In this document: positions 24,222 through 36,884 of the stretch, one piece after another
Layout of the letters: each line of letters opens with the position of its first letter
How positions within the stretch are numbered: position 1 is the stretch's first letter
Source of the DNA: Cryptomeria japonica
Taxonomy: Eukaryota; Streptophyta; Pinopsida; Cupressales; Cupressaceae
Reading direction: 5' to 3'
DNA: 64,000 nucleotides
Assembly (NCBI RefSeq): GCF_030272615.1
Contig: NC_081413.1
Location: forward strand, 564,450,010 to 564,514,009
The notes under the pieces: model-generated
The model's input: the letters and a program-made list of their open reading frames with translations, nothing else
Databases searched by the model: none
What the model was told of the DNA's origin: nothing
Program-made: the position numbers and the translations under genes

Positions 24222-25027
24222 TGTTAGGATTCCCACAGATACTGAGAGGGGGGGGGGTTGAATCAATATCTAACCAGTGTAAAGAATTTCTTATCTTAAA
24301 ACATGCAGAACATATTATAACAGTGTATTGGTATGCAATAAATAATGAAATAAACATAATTAAAAACATCCACATGAAAAACACACCATGACACAAGGAT
24401 TTAATGAGGAAACCTAGTGTGGGAAAAACCTCGGTGGGATTTGTGATCCACAATATCCACTTACTGGCCAATAAGAGAATATTACTTACAAGAGGGGCCT
24501 GCACATGCAGGAAGGCCAACTGCTTAGAGCTCACTGCTCAATGGGAAGTCTCACTGACTTATAATGTGGATTATACAAATCCAATATCTTGTACTGCTTT
24601 ACAATAGCATCTATAATGCCTGATTTAGTACTTGTTGCTGCTCTGCTTCTTACATAAACCCTTTAACCTATATTTCGCATAATAGGTCTGCCTTAATATT
24701 TCTCTTACATCACTTTCTTAACTTCCTTTTTTTTAATAATGTCTACAATGATCTCTTTTATATACAAGAGTCATTTTACAACATGCCAAGTCGGCTTACA
24801 AAGTTTTTATAATAATAAACAAAATATAATATAACAAAATCCTATCGGCCTCTGTGTCGGTATACTTCCTTTCTTTGTGTCGGTGCCAGTGTCCTGAGTG
24901 CCGGTGTAGAGTCTGATTGTTGATGCCGGTGAACTATCTTGCCAGTGACCTAGGATTGTAAGGTTGCCATCAATGACAAAACCTTCAATCACCTACAATG
25001 TCTCATTGGAGTGTGCATATGCCAACA
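24222..25027 (-). repeat. 3' LTR of element C
   Basis: An 806-bp LTR ending GCCAACA on the + strand, next to the purine tract. It closely matches 30071-30826 and extends about 70 bp further. Confidence 0.85.
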
Positions 25028-25042
25028 ATCTCCCCCTTTGGC
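25028..25042 (-). other. Polypurine tract of element C
   Basis: GCCAAAGGGGGAGAT on the - strand, directly before the 3' LTR. Confidence 0.75.
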
Positions 25043-25678
25043 ATTGATGGCAACACTCATGAGAAATTTCAAAAAAGTGTATCAAAAAATGTGAAGTCCA
25101 AAAAATGTTACCAAAAATGTGTGTGCTCCCCCTGAGCATATGATTCCTGTGATGTTGAATTTTCTCATCCCACTACTCCCCCTTTGGCATCAATGATAAA
25201 AGTTGTCAAGATGTCAGTAGAGTTTGTAGTTTCAGCCTTGTAATTGGGTAGTTACAATTTGAAATAGATTCGCCAAAATCAAGTTTATACTCTCCATAAA
25301 CTTTTTGCTGTCTCTTATTGTTGTCTTTGTTCTTTTAACTGTACCGGTGAGATGCTGCAAACGCTCTGTCGATGTTTTCTATCCCTGTATCAGTGCCTCA
25401 GATATTTCCTTCCATAATGATGCTAGATAGTCCAATCTTGGACTCAATTTTAATCTTAGATGCTTTGTCTTATTCACTATTCTCTCCTTTTCTCTTTCCA
25501 ATTTTAGTAATTATTCCTCAAAATTTGTTATCTTCTGTTAAAAAACTGATAATGTATCAGGTGAGTTAACAAAATTATCTACAAGTTTATTGATTTCATC
25601 CTATGCCTTGCTCATCTTCTTATCTATATCTACAGTCAAAAAGTTTGTCTTATAGGTGTCTTTGTATAGAGTTTTGTA
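25043..25678 (-). other. 3' untranslated part of element C
   Basis: About 640 bp between the end of the second ORF and the purine tract. No domain was recognised. A second CCCCCTTTGGCA purine-tract-like block lies at about 25169-25180. Multiple such tracts are known in some Copia lineages. Confidence 0.45.
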
Positions 25679-28537
25679 CTATTTCAATAAATTACACAGT
25701 TCTGATAGAAGTGTGTCAAAATCTCTGGTACACTTCTTTATCTGCTCATCAAAGAATTTTTGCTTTTCAATTTCCAATTTGTCCTTCAACGTCTCTTCCT
25801 TTATTTTCTCAATGTTTTCTATGATATATTTACACAAGGTATCAAGTTGTCCTAAAGAATCTTTATTGTCTATATTATAATTAGGAGCAATTACCTTTAA
25901 AATTGGTATTATGTCATCTATTGCCTTATAAGCTTGTAAGCTGCAATCTGTTATCTTTTTAATTGAATCTAATACTACTTCAGTCACATTAGTTGATTTG
26001 TAGCCTGATGATGAGGAACCTACATTTTGAGTACCGCCAGTGGAAGTAACCAAGCTTGTATTGACCTATGGTAGGTCTATTTGTGTTTGCATTTCTTTAA
26101 GCAATGGTTTTTCTATTTCTCCAGTTGCCGATGGCACTGTTTCCTTATGAACCTGTTCTTGTTTCTGTTGCTGTTCCTGTTCAGGAGCCTTTTGCTCTGT
26201 TGTTTCTCTATTTGTTACATTGTCTCCGTTTGAGTCTGAGTTTCTACCTGTTGCTCTTTGTCATCTTCTGGTTTCTCCTGTGTGTTATTAGTTTGCTCAG
26301 CTACCAGTGGCTCACTAGCCATTTCAGTCTTATCAGCTGTATCTTTGTCTACCACAATGTTGATCTTTTGAGTATCAACATCTACTGTATATAAGACTTC
26401 AGGATTAGGATTGACATCCTCTACATCCATACTTTCAACTACCGGTTGATCTTTTGTAGCTATTGTTGTTATTACCGGTGGAGTAATCAAAGGAGGTGGG
26501 GGTAAGTTGTCTTTAACCTTGATACTGGGTGGTCCACCAACTTTACCTTTACCCTTGTCTCTTTCTTTCTGATATACCTTTATAGGTTTGTGACTCATGT
26601 ATTCTTCTTGTTTTTCTTTTTCCACTAGGAAAATGTCCCATGCATTTTCTGTCTCCTCAGTCACCTCATTAACTCTTCCAACCATTAAAGCAATGTGCCG
26701 GTGTGTAGTAGAAAATATTGACCGGTTGGCTTCAATAATTAAGTCATCAATTTCTTTGGGTGAATTCACCAGGTATACAACAAGTAGCTTTTCTATCTTT
26801 ATTTTCTTGTCAAGTTCTACTACTGCTTGTCTCCTTGCTTCCAGTCTCTTAAATAGTTCATCTGGTACTTCATCTACTACTTCCATCAAAAATTTCTTAT
26901 ACATATCCATATGCAATATAACACTGTTTTCTACTTGTTCTTTTTCATCAGCTATCAGAGTGTCATATAGTTTCTCTATATTCTTCAATTTCCCTTCCTC
27001 TATAATTTCATTCAATAGTATGTTAAGGGGGTCCAAGTCCTTGTTTGTCCTCTTCTTCTTTTTGGGTGTCAGTTTCTTCTTCTTTGGTGTAGCCTTTCTT
27101 ACCGGAGATCTCACTGCTTGTTGTTTTTGTCTTGTCCTCCTAGGTGAGGGTGTGGTTGCCGGCGAGGGATTTCTTTTCCTTACAACTCTCTTGAAAGTTG
27201 CAGGCATTTCATTCTCTGAAGATGTGCCTATCGGCGATAGGTGAGTTTCAGGTTGTGGAGCTACTAACTCATCCTCTGTTATATTGGTTTGTTCCATTAC
27301 TTTATCCTTGATTTCCTTTGCTTGCCTAGAACCTTTTCTTACAACTGCCTCAACCTTTTTCACTCTTTTCTTAGATTGTATTTGGCTTTCAATAATTTCT
27401 GCACTACCAAATATTTCTTCCTTAGGTTCTTTAGGGGCTTCCAGAAGTGCTTTAGCATAAGTTTCAATTATATGATCATCTGTTTCGTAGCCCATCTCTA
27501 TTACCCAAACTGTCCTAGGGATGACTGCTTCCATCCAGATCTCATCCTTCTTGATTACAAAGCATATTTCATCCTTATATTTGTCAACAATCTTTTTTGA
27601 TAATCTGATTCTTCATTTTGGCCTTTAGTGCTTGAAAGAAATCATGGATATTATTTTCCTTATCTTCTCCCATATTATTGAATAGTTCTATTAGTTGTTT
27701 ACCTACCGGTATATCATATCCAAGTTCTTTGTAGCCTATATCGGGAACCTACTTGGTCATATGTAACATCAGACATACTAGCAGATTTCCAAATTTAAAA
27801 GTTCCTTTCTTGTCCTTCTTAATCTTGCCTAAGTTGTCAATTAATTCATCCTTCAACCACTCACATACATCAATCTTTGCATTATCTGTGACCATATCAT
27901 AAGCACTCTTAATACATAAACTTGAAACCAAATTGAGTCTATTTGCACGAGTAGCTTTATATCCTAATATCATGTTGATAAATCTCACATTAATGTCTGT
28001 TACATCATTTACCCTTAAGGACCTTCTGTCGGATGTGGCACCAGTTAACTGAGTAACTAGGTCATTGGAGACCTTTTTAGTCTTGTCTGGCCTTTTACCG
28101 GTGGTCGGTAACCCTGTGACAACTTTCATAGCTTCCTTGGTGATTTTGTGAATTGCATCTAACTAGAAAAATTCACCATTTACCCTACTTAAGACTATCC
28201 TAATCACATCCTTGGGGAATTCAGGAATGCTAAGGATCTCTGTAAATCCTAAGGTTTCATTGATCTTATGTTCATCTTTTACATTTTCGGATTCATCACA
28301 TATGACAGTTTTAAACATGGTTTTAATCTCTTCATCTCCTAGTTCCTTAATGTTGCAGTGAATATAAATTATGGGGTCTTTGGCATAAACAACTCCCTTA
28401 GGACTTTGAGAAAAAGCACCTAAAGTATCATCTTTCTTTACTACTTCGGGAACTAATTGAAATACGGGCCTAGGTATTTTTATAACTTCGACAATAGTAG
28501 GGTTTTCTATATATTCAAGTGTAGAGGTGGATGCCAT
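25679..28537 (-). pseudogene. Element C second ORF, unknown basic nuclear-type protein
   Basis: The likely start is the ATG at 28537 in the context ATCATGGC. Open segments follow at 28163-28537, 27749-28129, 26215-27534 and 25679-26053. The first two share one frame, and later parts are shifted. Roughly 900 residues in total. The first 300 residues are a mixed helical region that I do not recognise firmly; it resembles plant transposon-associated helical domains in style only. A strongly basic segment (KKKKLTPKKKKR near 27055) suggests nuclear import. The C-terminal third is acidic and Thr/Gln-rich. No RT, integrase or protease motif was found. It could be a gag-like or DNA-binding helper protein, or a captured host gene. 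Confidence 0.5.
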
Positions 28538-28841
28538 GATAAAATACCTTTTACTGCCTTTAGAATGGATGATTTCTTGAAGTGTTCTTGCCTCTTGCTT
28601 GAAATGCCTTAGCTCGAAATCTTCATGCTCTTCGTAGGTTTCAAATCTCGGTGAAATGAAATGGAGCCAAAACCACAAACTTATATTGTCTTTTTGCCAT
28701 CTACCACATTAAATGCATGTCGGTTAAGTATTCACTTGACATTGTCTTCCGGTAATAAAGTAATTTCCAACTTCTCATCTCTAATTGAGGGAATAATAGC
28801 ATATGTGTCATTAGATTGCCAAACCCTCAAGGAAACTTTCT

Positions 28842-29999
28842 TCAATTAGATGAAGAACTTCTTACCGGTGGAGCATTGCTCTGTCCTGCTGGTGAAGCAT
28901 CACTCTGTCCTGCCGGTGAAGCATTGACTGGTTCTACTGGTGGAGGAGTATTCCCAATATTTAGATCAACTTTTCTAATCCATTGTTTTGAGAATTCTTG
29001 CTTAACCTCTTCAACTTTTTCTTTTCCTTTCAAGCTAGAACTTTTGTTGTCTACCGGTGATCCTTTACTTCTATAGAATTTTGCAATATGTCCAATCTTG
29101 TTACATGCATAACAAGTTACATTATTCTTCTGAATAGCTTTCCCATAACCTATGCTAGTTTGTGTTCTGCATTGATTAGATAAATGTCCAAATCTTCCAC
29201 AAACATAACATCTCACATTCATTCTGCAATTTTCAGAGTTGTGACCAACTTTGTTGCATTTTGAACATTGATCGGTGGGTGTGTTGATATTTTGATAATT
29301 TCTAGATCTACATTCATTTTCTCTATGACCATACTTATTACAGTTAAAGCATTTTCCATTGAATTTATAAGCATTAGGTTGACTTACCGGTTTGCTGTGA
29401 TCCTGAGTATTTGCAGTACTGGAGCTTTCACCAACTTCAAAGCCAATTCCAGAAGTGTCACCTTTAGGTTTTTGATTCTTCAGTAAGGTGCCAAGTTCCT
29501 CTGAGCTTTTCTTGAATTTTTCTTTATGTTGATTTGCAGTTTCTAGTTCTCTTTCTAAGACTTCTTTCTGTCTCATCAGTTCATTGGAGTCATTCTGAGT
29601 GTGCATCAGATCTGTCTTTAATAGATCATTTTCATAGCTAAGTCTTGTGTTCTCATTTGCTGCATCACTTAGTCTTCTGGTCAATTCTTCTTCATTCTTC
29701 TTCCTATCTTCAATCTCTTTACAAAATCTCATAGTCATATCCTGCATCTCATTCTTTGTTGTCATGTTCTCTTGTTTCAACTTGCTTATCTGATCATTAA
29801 GTGTTTCCTTTTCATCATTCTCATCTTGCATTTTTTCACAAAGTTCTCTTCTCTTATTTCTTGCAACAATAAGATTCTCTTGAAGTGTCTGAATGATATC
29901 CCGAGCTCCCTTTAAATCATCTTCTAGTTTAATATTTTTCAATTTTTTTGCTTCATAGTCTGAGAGAGCTCCTTCAAGTTGTTTCATCAGATTTTCCAT
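28842..29999 (-). CDS. Element C coiled-coil protein with CCHC zinc knuckles
   Basis: An open frame of 385 residues from the ATG at 29999 (context AAGATGG). An upstream in-frame extension without ATG exists, but it lies almost at the primer site. Residues 1-180 are a heptad-rich coiled coil (ENLMKQLEGALSDYEAKKL and onward). Residues about 212-307 hold four zinc knuckles of the type C-x2-C-x4-H-x4-C. The first three are complete (CFNCNKYGHRENEC, CSKCNKVGHNSENC, CYVCGRFGHLSNQC). In the fourth the last Cys is Tyr (CYACNKIGHIAKFY), consistent with one G-to-A change. The tail is Pro/Ser-rich. It lies first after the 5' LTR, as gag does, so a role in RNA binding and particle assembly is plausible. 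No capsid domain was recognised. Confidence 0.75.
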   Translation of the reverse strand: MENLMKQLEGALSDYEAKKLKNIKLEDDLKGARDIIQTLQENLIVARNKRRELCEKMQDENDEKETLNDQISKLKQENMTTKNEMQDMTMRFCKEIEDRKKNEEELTRRLSDAANENTRLSYENDLLKTDLMHTQNDSNELMRQKEVLERELETANQHKEKFKKSSEELGTLLKNQKPKGDTSGIGFEVGESSSTANTQDHSKPVSQPNAYKFNGKCFNCNKYGHRENECRSRNYQNINTPTDQCSKCNKVGHNSENCRMNVRCYVCGRFGHLSNQCRTQTSIGYGKAIQKNNVTCYACNKIGHIAKFYRSKGSPVDNKSSSLKGKEKVEEVKQEFSKQWIRKVDLNIGNTPPPVEPVNASPAGQSDASPAGQSNAPPVRSSSSN

Positions 30000-30056
30000 C
30001 TTTACTGGTGTCAAGATCTTCCTCAAGCTGTTAGGCTTCTAAAAATAGAGGACCAA

Positions 30057-30068
30057 GCTTTGATACCA
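30057..30068 (-). other. Primer-binding site of element C
   Basis: TGGTATCAAAGC on the - strand, two bases from the 5' LTR. It has one change from the initiator tRNA-Met complement. Confidence 0.8.
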
Positions 30069-30070
30069 AT

Positions 30071-30826
30071 TGTTAGGATTTCCACAGATATTGAGAGGGG
30101 GGAGGGGGGGGGGGGGTGAATCAGTATCTAACCAGTGTAAAGAATTTCTTATCTTAAAACATGCAGAACATATTATAACAGTGTACCAGTATGCAAGAAA
30201 TAATGAAATAAATAGAATTAAAAACATCCACATGAAAAGCACACCATGACATAAGGATTTAACGAGGAAACCCGGTGTGGGAAAAACCTCAGTGGGATTT
30301 GTGACCCATAATATCCACTTATTGGCCAATAAGAGAATATTACTTACAAGAGGGGCCTGCACATGCAGGAAGGCCAACTGCCTAGAGCTCACTGCTCAAT
30401 GGGGAGTCTCACTAACTTACAATGTGGATTGTACAAATCCAATATCTTATACTACTTTACAATAGCATCTATAATGCCTGATTCAGTACCGGTTGCTGTT
30501 CTACTTCTTACATAAACCCTTTAACCTATATTTCACATAATAGGTCTGCCTTAATATTTTGCTTACATCACTTTCTTAACTTCCTTTTTTTTAATAATGT
30601 CTTCAATGATCTCTTTTATATACAAGATTCATTTTACAACATGCCAAGTCGGCTTACAAAGTTTTTACAATAATAAACAAAATATAATATAACAAAATCC
30701 TGTCGGCCTCTATGCTGGTATACTTCCTTTCTTTGTGCCGGTGCCGGTGTCCTGAGTGTCGGTGTAGAGTCTGATCATTGATGCCGGTGAACTATCTTGC
30801 CGGTATAATGCCTTGCCGGTGACCTA
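30071..30826 (-). repeat. 5' LTR of element C, truncated
   Basis: Begins TGTTAGGATTTCC on the + strand, with a poly-G run at about 30103-30117. It lacks the last 70 bp present in the other copy, ending at GTGACCTAG where family B sequence resumes. Confidence 0.85.
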
Positions 30827-32182
30827 GGGGGAGTAATTTGGATGTGTACATGATGTTGGAAAATGGACCAAACTAACCAGGACCAGGGCGACACACCCCT
30901 TTCCCTGAGAATTTGACAGAAAGCTACAACTAAGACACTGCAAATTGAAGGTCATGAACTTGCACCCTGCAAAAATTCATTGAAAAATTAGGGGGACCAA
31001 GGCGCCATGCCCCTTTCCTGGGTAGTCTGAGACTTCTAGATTGTACTTTTGTCTTCTTATGATCTGAAACTCCTTCGAGGTACATGTACCTACACTGTAG
31101 CTAAAAAAGAGGGTTCGGGTGGTTATATAGGGTTTTTCCTCAGTCAAACCCCTGTGTCGGTGATTTACACCTCCACAAATAGCCAATAATATAGTGAAAA
31201 TGTGTGTGCTAGAACCTTGTCTGTGTGCAACATCCTAGGATGAATGTAAACAATCTAGAGCAACCCTAAAGAGTAAACCCTAAATGTCGTAATCGACAAA
31301 GTAAATGCTCTAAACCAATGATGCAAAGTGATATAAAGCATGAATGTAAATATGTAAATTGATGTAATGAAGCTCATACAAAGATATGAAAACAACATGA
31401 AATCATACCCAACCCCTAAGGGAGGGGTACAAGCCAATCGTCAGACGGTGATCTCTTATTATTCTTCAATGTCTTCAAGGCTCCTAATTGATGATGATTG
31501 TTTGATAAATACTTGATGAACGCTTGATGAATGTAGTTGAATGTTGTTGAAGACTCCACATAAGCTTATCTTTCATTACATAAAAGGCTCCTTGTGCTCG
31601 CTCTAATAGCTTTTTCCTAGATTCCATTAGATGCCTTCAAATAAAGAAAGAGAGCTCTTATGTATGAAACCCTAGATCTTAATTTCGTCTTTCGGCCAAC
31701 CTAGGATTTGAATTTTCCACCAATATTTTGGGGTTAAGCATTATAATATCATAGAATTATGCTCCCAAAATTTTGGGAAAAAAACCGAGGACCGTGTGCA
31801 CTTTGCACATGGTCCAACCAACTTTTCACCAAATTTTCAGGGTCAGTAGATATGATGATATTATAGACAATCCCAAAGTTACAACTTATTTTGAGGTGTT
31901 TTGATATGCAGAATTGGGTCTTAAAGGTCGAAATAAGACATAATTAGGGTTTATGATTAAATGATTTATTGGAGGAATAAAATTAAAAGGGGCACACTTA
32001 GGGTAAAGGGCCTAATTTTATGATGTGGGGAGTGATGAAATATGACTTTAGATTTAATAAAATTAATTAATTAAATGCTTAAAGGGAAATTACAATGCAA
32101 GATGCAAACACACTAAGGTGGGTGCTAAACTAAGCATAGAATTGTACCACCCTAACAAGGGTGTACAATTTACAACGCTACA

Positions 32183-32199
32183 CTTAGCCCCCACTTTAG
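32183..32199 (-). other. Polypurine tract of family B, first internal region
   Basis: CTAAAGTGGGGGCTAAG on the - strand, directly before the LTR start TGTAGCG. Confidence 0.75.
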
Positions 32200-33327
32200 T
32201 GGTCATATGACACTATGTGCATATGTAAACTAAAGTAAAGAAAAGTAAACATTCATGAAAAATGATATATCCACAAGTTGTCGGACGAAGCCCCCAGCAG
32301 TATCTGCAATACATAGTTAGGAACCGCACCCTACAAAACCACATGTTAGATAAAATCACAAAATGACCTAAATTCTTACTAAGGAAACTGATGGAAAATC
32401 GAGGGTAGCTATATGCCCCCCTATTTTGTCTTGCTAATTTTAGTGAGTTGAAACAGGGTATCATGTTTACCACATCAAATTATGAAAGAAGATCGATGAC
32501 AAATGCTCACAAGAAGATTTTATACAAGATCAAAAACTAATGGAGAATCATTTGGTAAGAAAGAGGAATAAACCTCAATTCCAACACAACAAAGAGTGTG
32601 AGGATTTGAGAGTTCTCTAACACAAGATAAAATATTTAAATGGAAACAAATGCAAGAGATATAATCCAAAGATGCAACTCCATAAATAAAATTGTAAAAG
32701 AATGGATGATTGAAATGACATCAAAGAGAGATTATTTATAAAAACACTCTTCTAAAAGAAGGCAAGAGATCCTCATCAGGGATATGCATGTGCACAAAAT
32801 AGAAGGGTTTATTATAAAAGATACTACTCAATGAAGAAAAAAAATTGATGAATGATCAAAGACTTCCAACACAAAGGAAGAGGTCCCAATTAAGAATATG
32901 TACTTAAGATTCCCATTAGGGATGCTTGTTCCAATATGAGAGAAGGAATTCAAGTATGAATACACCTCTACAATCAATAAGAAATCCTTATAGAAGACAC
33001 TACTTAAAAAAGGGAAAATTTTAATCTTAAGAAGGAGAGATGTTTTAAATCATTCTTGCCCCCCATATATAGGGAGAAGAGATGAGATAGAAATAGACTC
33101 TTATGTTGATTCCAAACATATGATTTCATGTGAAATTGTACCATCATGAATGATAATGAGCCTACAGTAAGTGAGCTACCAATGTCACATAATGATGAGC
33201 AACATAATAGCCATTAATGTTATTTAAAGACATGATAGATTGAAAGAGGTATTTGAATATGACATGTTAAATTCTCTACGATAAGTGAGATTAAAAACAT
33301 GTATAAGATGATGAATGTTAAAAATTC
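32200..33327 (-). other. 3' untranslated region of family B internal region 1
   Basis: About 1.1 kb, AT-rich, homologous to 50261-51443. No gene is supported. Confidence 0.55.
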
Positions 33328-36300
33328 TTAAGAAAGAGAGAAGTTTATAGGAGAAGAATAGGTCACTAAGTCATACTTTTCTTGCACACAAGAAATATTA
33401 GGAGAGGGATAAGTGTAATTCATTAGAGCCTTAATACTAGAAGAAGGGATTTTAGAATGAGTAGAAGACAAAGTCTCATAAGCAGGATTATGAATCTCCT
33501 CGAATCTCTTGAGGAGATTCATAAAGATATTTGTTCATCACCAAGATTTCCTCATGAGGGGGATAAGTGTTGAAAGAAGTAGAAGATGATTTAATTAAGC
33601 CGAGGTCATCATCACTACCAAATATAACATTCACATTGAGAGATGATATTTTAGATGCTTTGTTGGGGTTAGAAGGATTATATCCAAGTCCAAATGAAGC
33701 TTCATGTGTGTTATGTTCTAAAGGAACTTTAATTCCTTTTTCATTTGCGTTACAACCATTGCCATTATAGCCACTCTTAGCTAAAATGTGAAAACTAGGA
33801 CAATAAAGGGATGCAAAATCAGAAAGAGATGGTTGCGCCTCATAGGTCTCAATGCTATTTGAATTAGAGGAAGGATTTGAATAATTATTTGAATTAGAAG
33901 TAGCCACAAAGTAGTTACATAGTTGCTTTGACAAAGTGGGTTTATCTTTAGGTTCCTCCTTAGATTTCTTCTTCTCAGTTTTAGATTTTTTCCAAGATAC
34001 TCTATACTCTCCTAAAAAAGTAGGGTTAAAGTCTAGAGATCCCCAATCATCATCTCAGATCACTCCTTTAGGAGAAATGACATCTTTGAGAGGAGATTCC
34101 GATTGGGTAGAAGAATCAAGAGTATTAGAAGAAACAATATCATTAAAGGAAATAGATGTATTTGAATATTTAGGAGGATTGGGAGGAGAATGAGAAGTAG
34201 TTGAATAAGAAGATCCATATTTTAATGGTTCTTGAAGATTGGCACCAACTAACAAGGTGTATGTCTTATTGTTATAAATGAATTTGACTTGCTTGTGCAA
34301 AGTTGAGGGGACAACTTGCATGCTATGAATCCATGGTCTCCATAATAAAAGGTTATATGTCAAATTACCAGGCATGACATGAATAGGTGTAGGTAACATA
34401 ACATGACCTACCTTAATAGGCAAGATTATGATACCTAAACATTGTTTAGCAATATTATCAAAGCCTCGAATAGAAATAGAATGATGTTCGATGAGAGAAC
34501 GATCCACATTAATCTTATCCAATAAGTCAACACCACAAACATTAAGGCTAGACCCATTATTCACAAGGGTTTGTCTCATAGAAATCGAAATAGAAGAATG
34601 TTCGTTGATAATAACCACAATCATAAGAGGGTCATATTGATGTTGAATTTCATGAGAAGGCAACTCATCTTGTGTGAATACAATTTAAGCTTTGGGTTTG
34701 TTTGTAGGATCAATAATAGAAGCCATGTTATTAGGTGTCACTGCAGGTGGGGCATCTAAGTTTTTCAAAGCATCTTGTAACATCCTATGATAAGCAGGTG
34801 AGGTTTGGACCAAGTCCCAAATAGAAATATTGGTAGGAGTAGCTTTAAGTTATTCAATGAGATCACATTCCTTACTAAGAGTCTGTGATATGTGAGGGTA
34901 TTGATGAAGAATAGGTTGAGAGGGAGGAAGTGAAGTTGGGACAACTAGAGGAGGACAAGGTTGCCTATTGTTTCTTATGTTGAAAGTATGAGCAACCATA
35001 TGATAACTCTCTCTAGTGATTTTCTTAGCATACTCATAAGGGATCTTAGTAGGATAACCTCCTTGCATAGTAATAATAGGTTTCTATGGAGTGCAAAAAG
35101 AATCATTAGCATAACCACCTTGAACCACTAAGATAGGATTACGTTAAGAACTTTGAGAAGGACAAACACCTTGAACCATTGAGAGGGGTTTATTAGGTGT
35201 TTCATTCACATGTATCAAATTTATTGAATATGGTTTAGGAATATAAAAGGCGTCCTTATGAATTTTAGAAGAAGAATAGACAAGATTGTTGGAAGAATTG
35301 TTGATAGTCTCTTCTTGCAATAAAATGTTATCATGGATAAGGTCAATTTTAGGAGGTAGACTAGAAGTAGTCATTGATGTTTTAGAAGGAAGAATATTAG
35401 TAGGAAAGGTCATATCATCCTTTATCATCAAAGGGTATACATGGGGAATAGACTCTCTAGGGGAAGGATCAATATTACTCTCTAAAGTTTTACCTTTAAG
35501 AATGAGATCTTTTAAAGAGATGTTAACAATCTCTTCTTTAACTAAGGTATCCTTATGAGTAGAACCTAGTTGAAGAGAGGGAAATGCTTTGTTTTTAGAG
35601 GGGGAATGATTGGGATTCATGGAAGGTGAGATGCTATCAAGAGAGTTATCAATCATGATTTCATCTCCTTGGGCTAAGGTTCTCTCATGAGGTAAAGAAT
35701 AATCACCACCTTCTTCTAATGGTTCATCCCAAATAGTGAGGTCTTTGAGAAAAGTATTAGAAATATCTTGCAAAAAGATGTCCTTATTGTTATTGCCAAT
35801 TTTTGTTCATTAATTCTTCATCCTTAGATGGGAGAGCATCACTACATGTGTTTAAATCATTTTGTTGCCTCAAAATTTGTTCAATAGGATGTTTAGGGGA
35901 GAAATAATTAAGTAAATTGATTATGATTTCATATTTGTTTTCAAAGGCATCTTTATGGGTAAGACAAGCTTCGGGGCAAGGAAAAGCATTTCTCATTAAT
36001 GCATCATCTCTTGTGGGAATTTTGCTGAAGTCAAAAGAGGAGATGTCATTACTAGGAAAAGTAGGGACAATACTATCTTCTTTCATATGATGATCCTCAT
36101 GAGGGAAGTATTCTTTAGGAGGGAGATGAACATTCTTCTCCGGAGATTCATGCTTAGGAAGGAGATCTTTGAAAGAAGTGCTCATAACCTCTTGTTTCAC
36201 TAACATGCCCCCATTGGTAAGACCACATTTAGGAGAAGATAAGTGAATGTCCATAAATAAATTTTCTCTTAGAGAGGAATCATTTAGGGAAGGTAAAGTA

Positions 36301-36554
36301 AAATTAACAAAGGTGTTTATGATATCATCCTCTTTCTCTAAGATCACTAGATGGGAAGGGCACATTTTAGGCGAATTATCAAGACCACTATCCAAATCTT
36401 CATCCTTAGAGCACGGGAGAGTTTTGAAGGGGTTGGTAAATAATATTTTAGGCACTAAAAATTTGTCATAGATAGGAGGAGGTTCTTTTAGAGAGGGAAA
36501 AAATGAAACAAGAGAAGCTAACCCATTATCACATTTATGAAATGAATGCATCAT
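33328..36554 (-). pseudogene. Family B polyprotein 1: protease and G-patch, no RT
   Basis: A long frame from about 36554 (MMHSFHKCD) to 33328, with a frameshift near 35780 and several stops. The first 600 residues are Ser/Asp/Lys/Pro-rich with imperfect internal repeats and no recognisable gag domain. At 34621-34243 a retropepsin follows: LVNNGSSLNVCG (active-site loop), then NLLLWRPWIHSMQVVPS. The active-site Asp is Asn here. The second copy at 52.6 kb keeps Asp. At 33793-33674 comes a G-patch (HILAKSGYNGNG, then GIKVPL, ending FGLGYNP). The order protease then G-patch matches the Tat element, but RT, RNase H and integrase are absent. Movement would need enzymes in trans. Confidence 0.75.
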
Positions 36555-36863
36555 GACAATAATTTTCCTCTTTCAAATGACAACATATGCAAAATAGAAG
36601 GAAATGTTCAATTTTAACCAATGAAAGCACTCTAAATGTTGATTTAGAAAATGATTTTTATGAGTGATATGAGGTCCTAAATCATATCTGAAATTAATGA
36701 TCCAAATTAAGATATCCACAAGTTCAATTTTGAATTGAAAAATTAGGGTTTTAACAAAATTTACCTGATATTTGCAAGGAATTAAAACTTATAAATGTAA
36801 ATTTGAATTTGAAATATTAAAAATACTTAAATTTGAGAACATAAATCATAATTAAACAAGATT
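36555..36863 (-). other. 5' leader of family B internal region 1
   Basis: About 310 bp between primer site and the first ATG, AT-rich, without features. Confidence 0.5.
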
Positions 36864-36884
36864 GGATTCATGTCAGGTTCACCA
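36864..36884 (-). other. Primer-binding site, family B
   Basis: TGGTGAACCTGACATGAATC on the - strand, three bases from the LTR. The second copy (54924-54944) reads TGGTGAACCCGACGTGAATC. It begins TGG as expected for a tRNA 3' CCA. I could not assign the tRNA. Confidence 0.7.

Larger units (their letters stand above)
24222..30826 (-). mobile_element. Non-autonomous LTR element C (large, protein-coding, no RT)
   Basis: LTRs at 24222-25027 and 30071-30826 start TGTTAGGATT and contain the same ACTGAGAGGGGG or TTGAGAGGGGGG motif. Read on the - strand, the 5' LTR is followed by TGGTATCAAAGC (initiator tRNA-Met primer site, one change). The 3' LTR is preceded by GCCAAAGGGGGAGAT. The 5-kb interior encodes a coiled-coil protein with zinc knuckles and a second long frame, but nothing resembling RT or integrase. 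The LTR end motif (CCCCCTCTCAGTAT on the - strand) resembles that of Copia/Sirevirus-type plant elements, which is inference. GGGAG lies at the left edge and again at the truncated right edge. Confidence 0.82.
24134..32182 (-). repeat. Family B LTR 1, split by element C
   Basis: The LTR consists of 24134-24221 and 30827-32182. It begins TGTGGAGGCGAAAAAAGCG and ends CGCTACA. Relative to LTR 2 about 200 bp are missing at the right edge of element C. The break lies at GGGAG in both places. Confidence 0.85.

Noticed and set aside
26597-27244. 215-codon Ser/Phe-rich ORF on the + strand
   Set aside because: Shadow of the basic second ORF of element C on the opposite strand.
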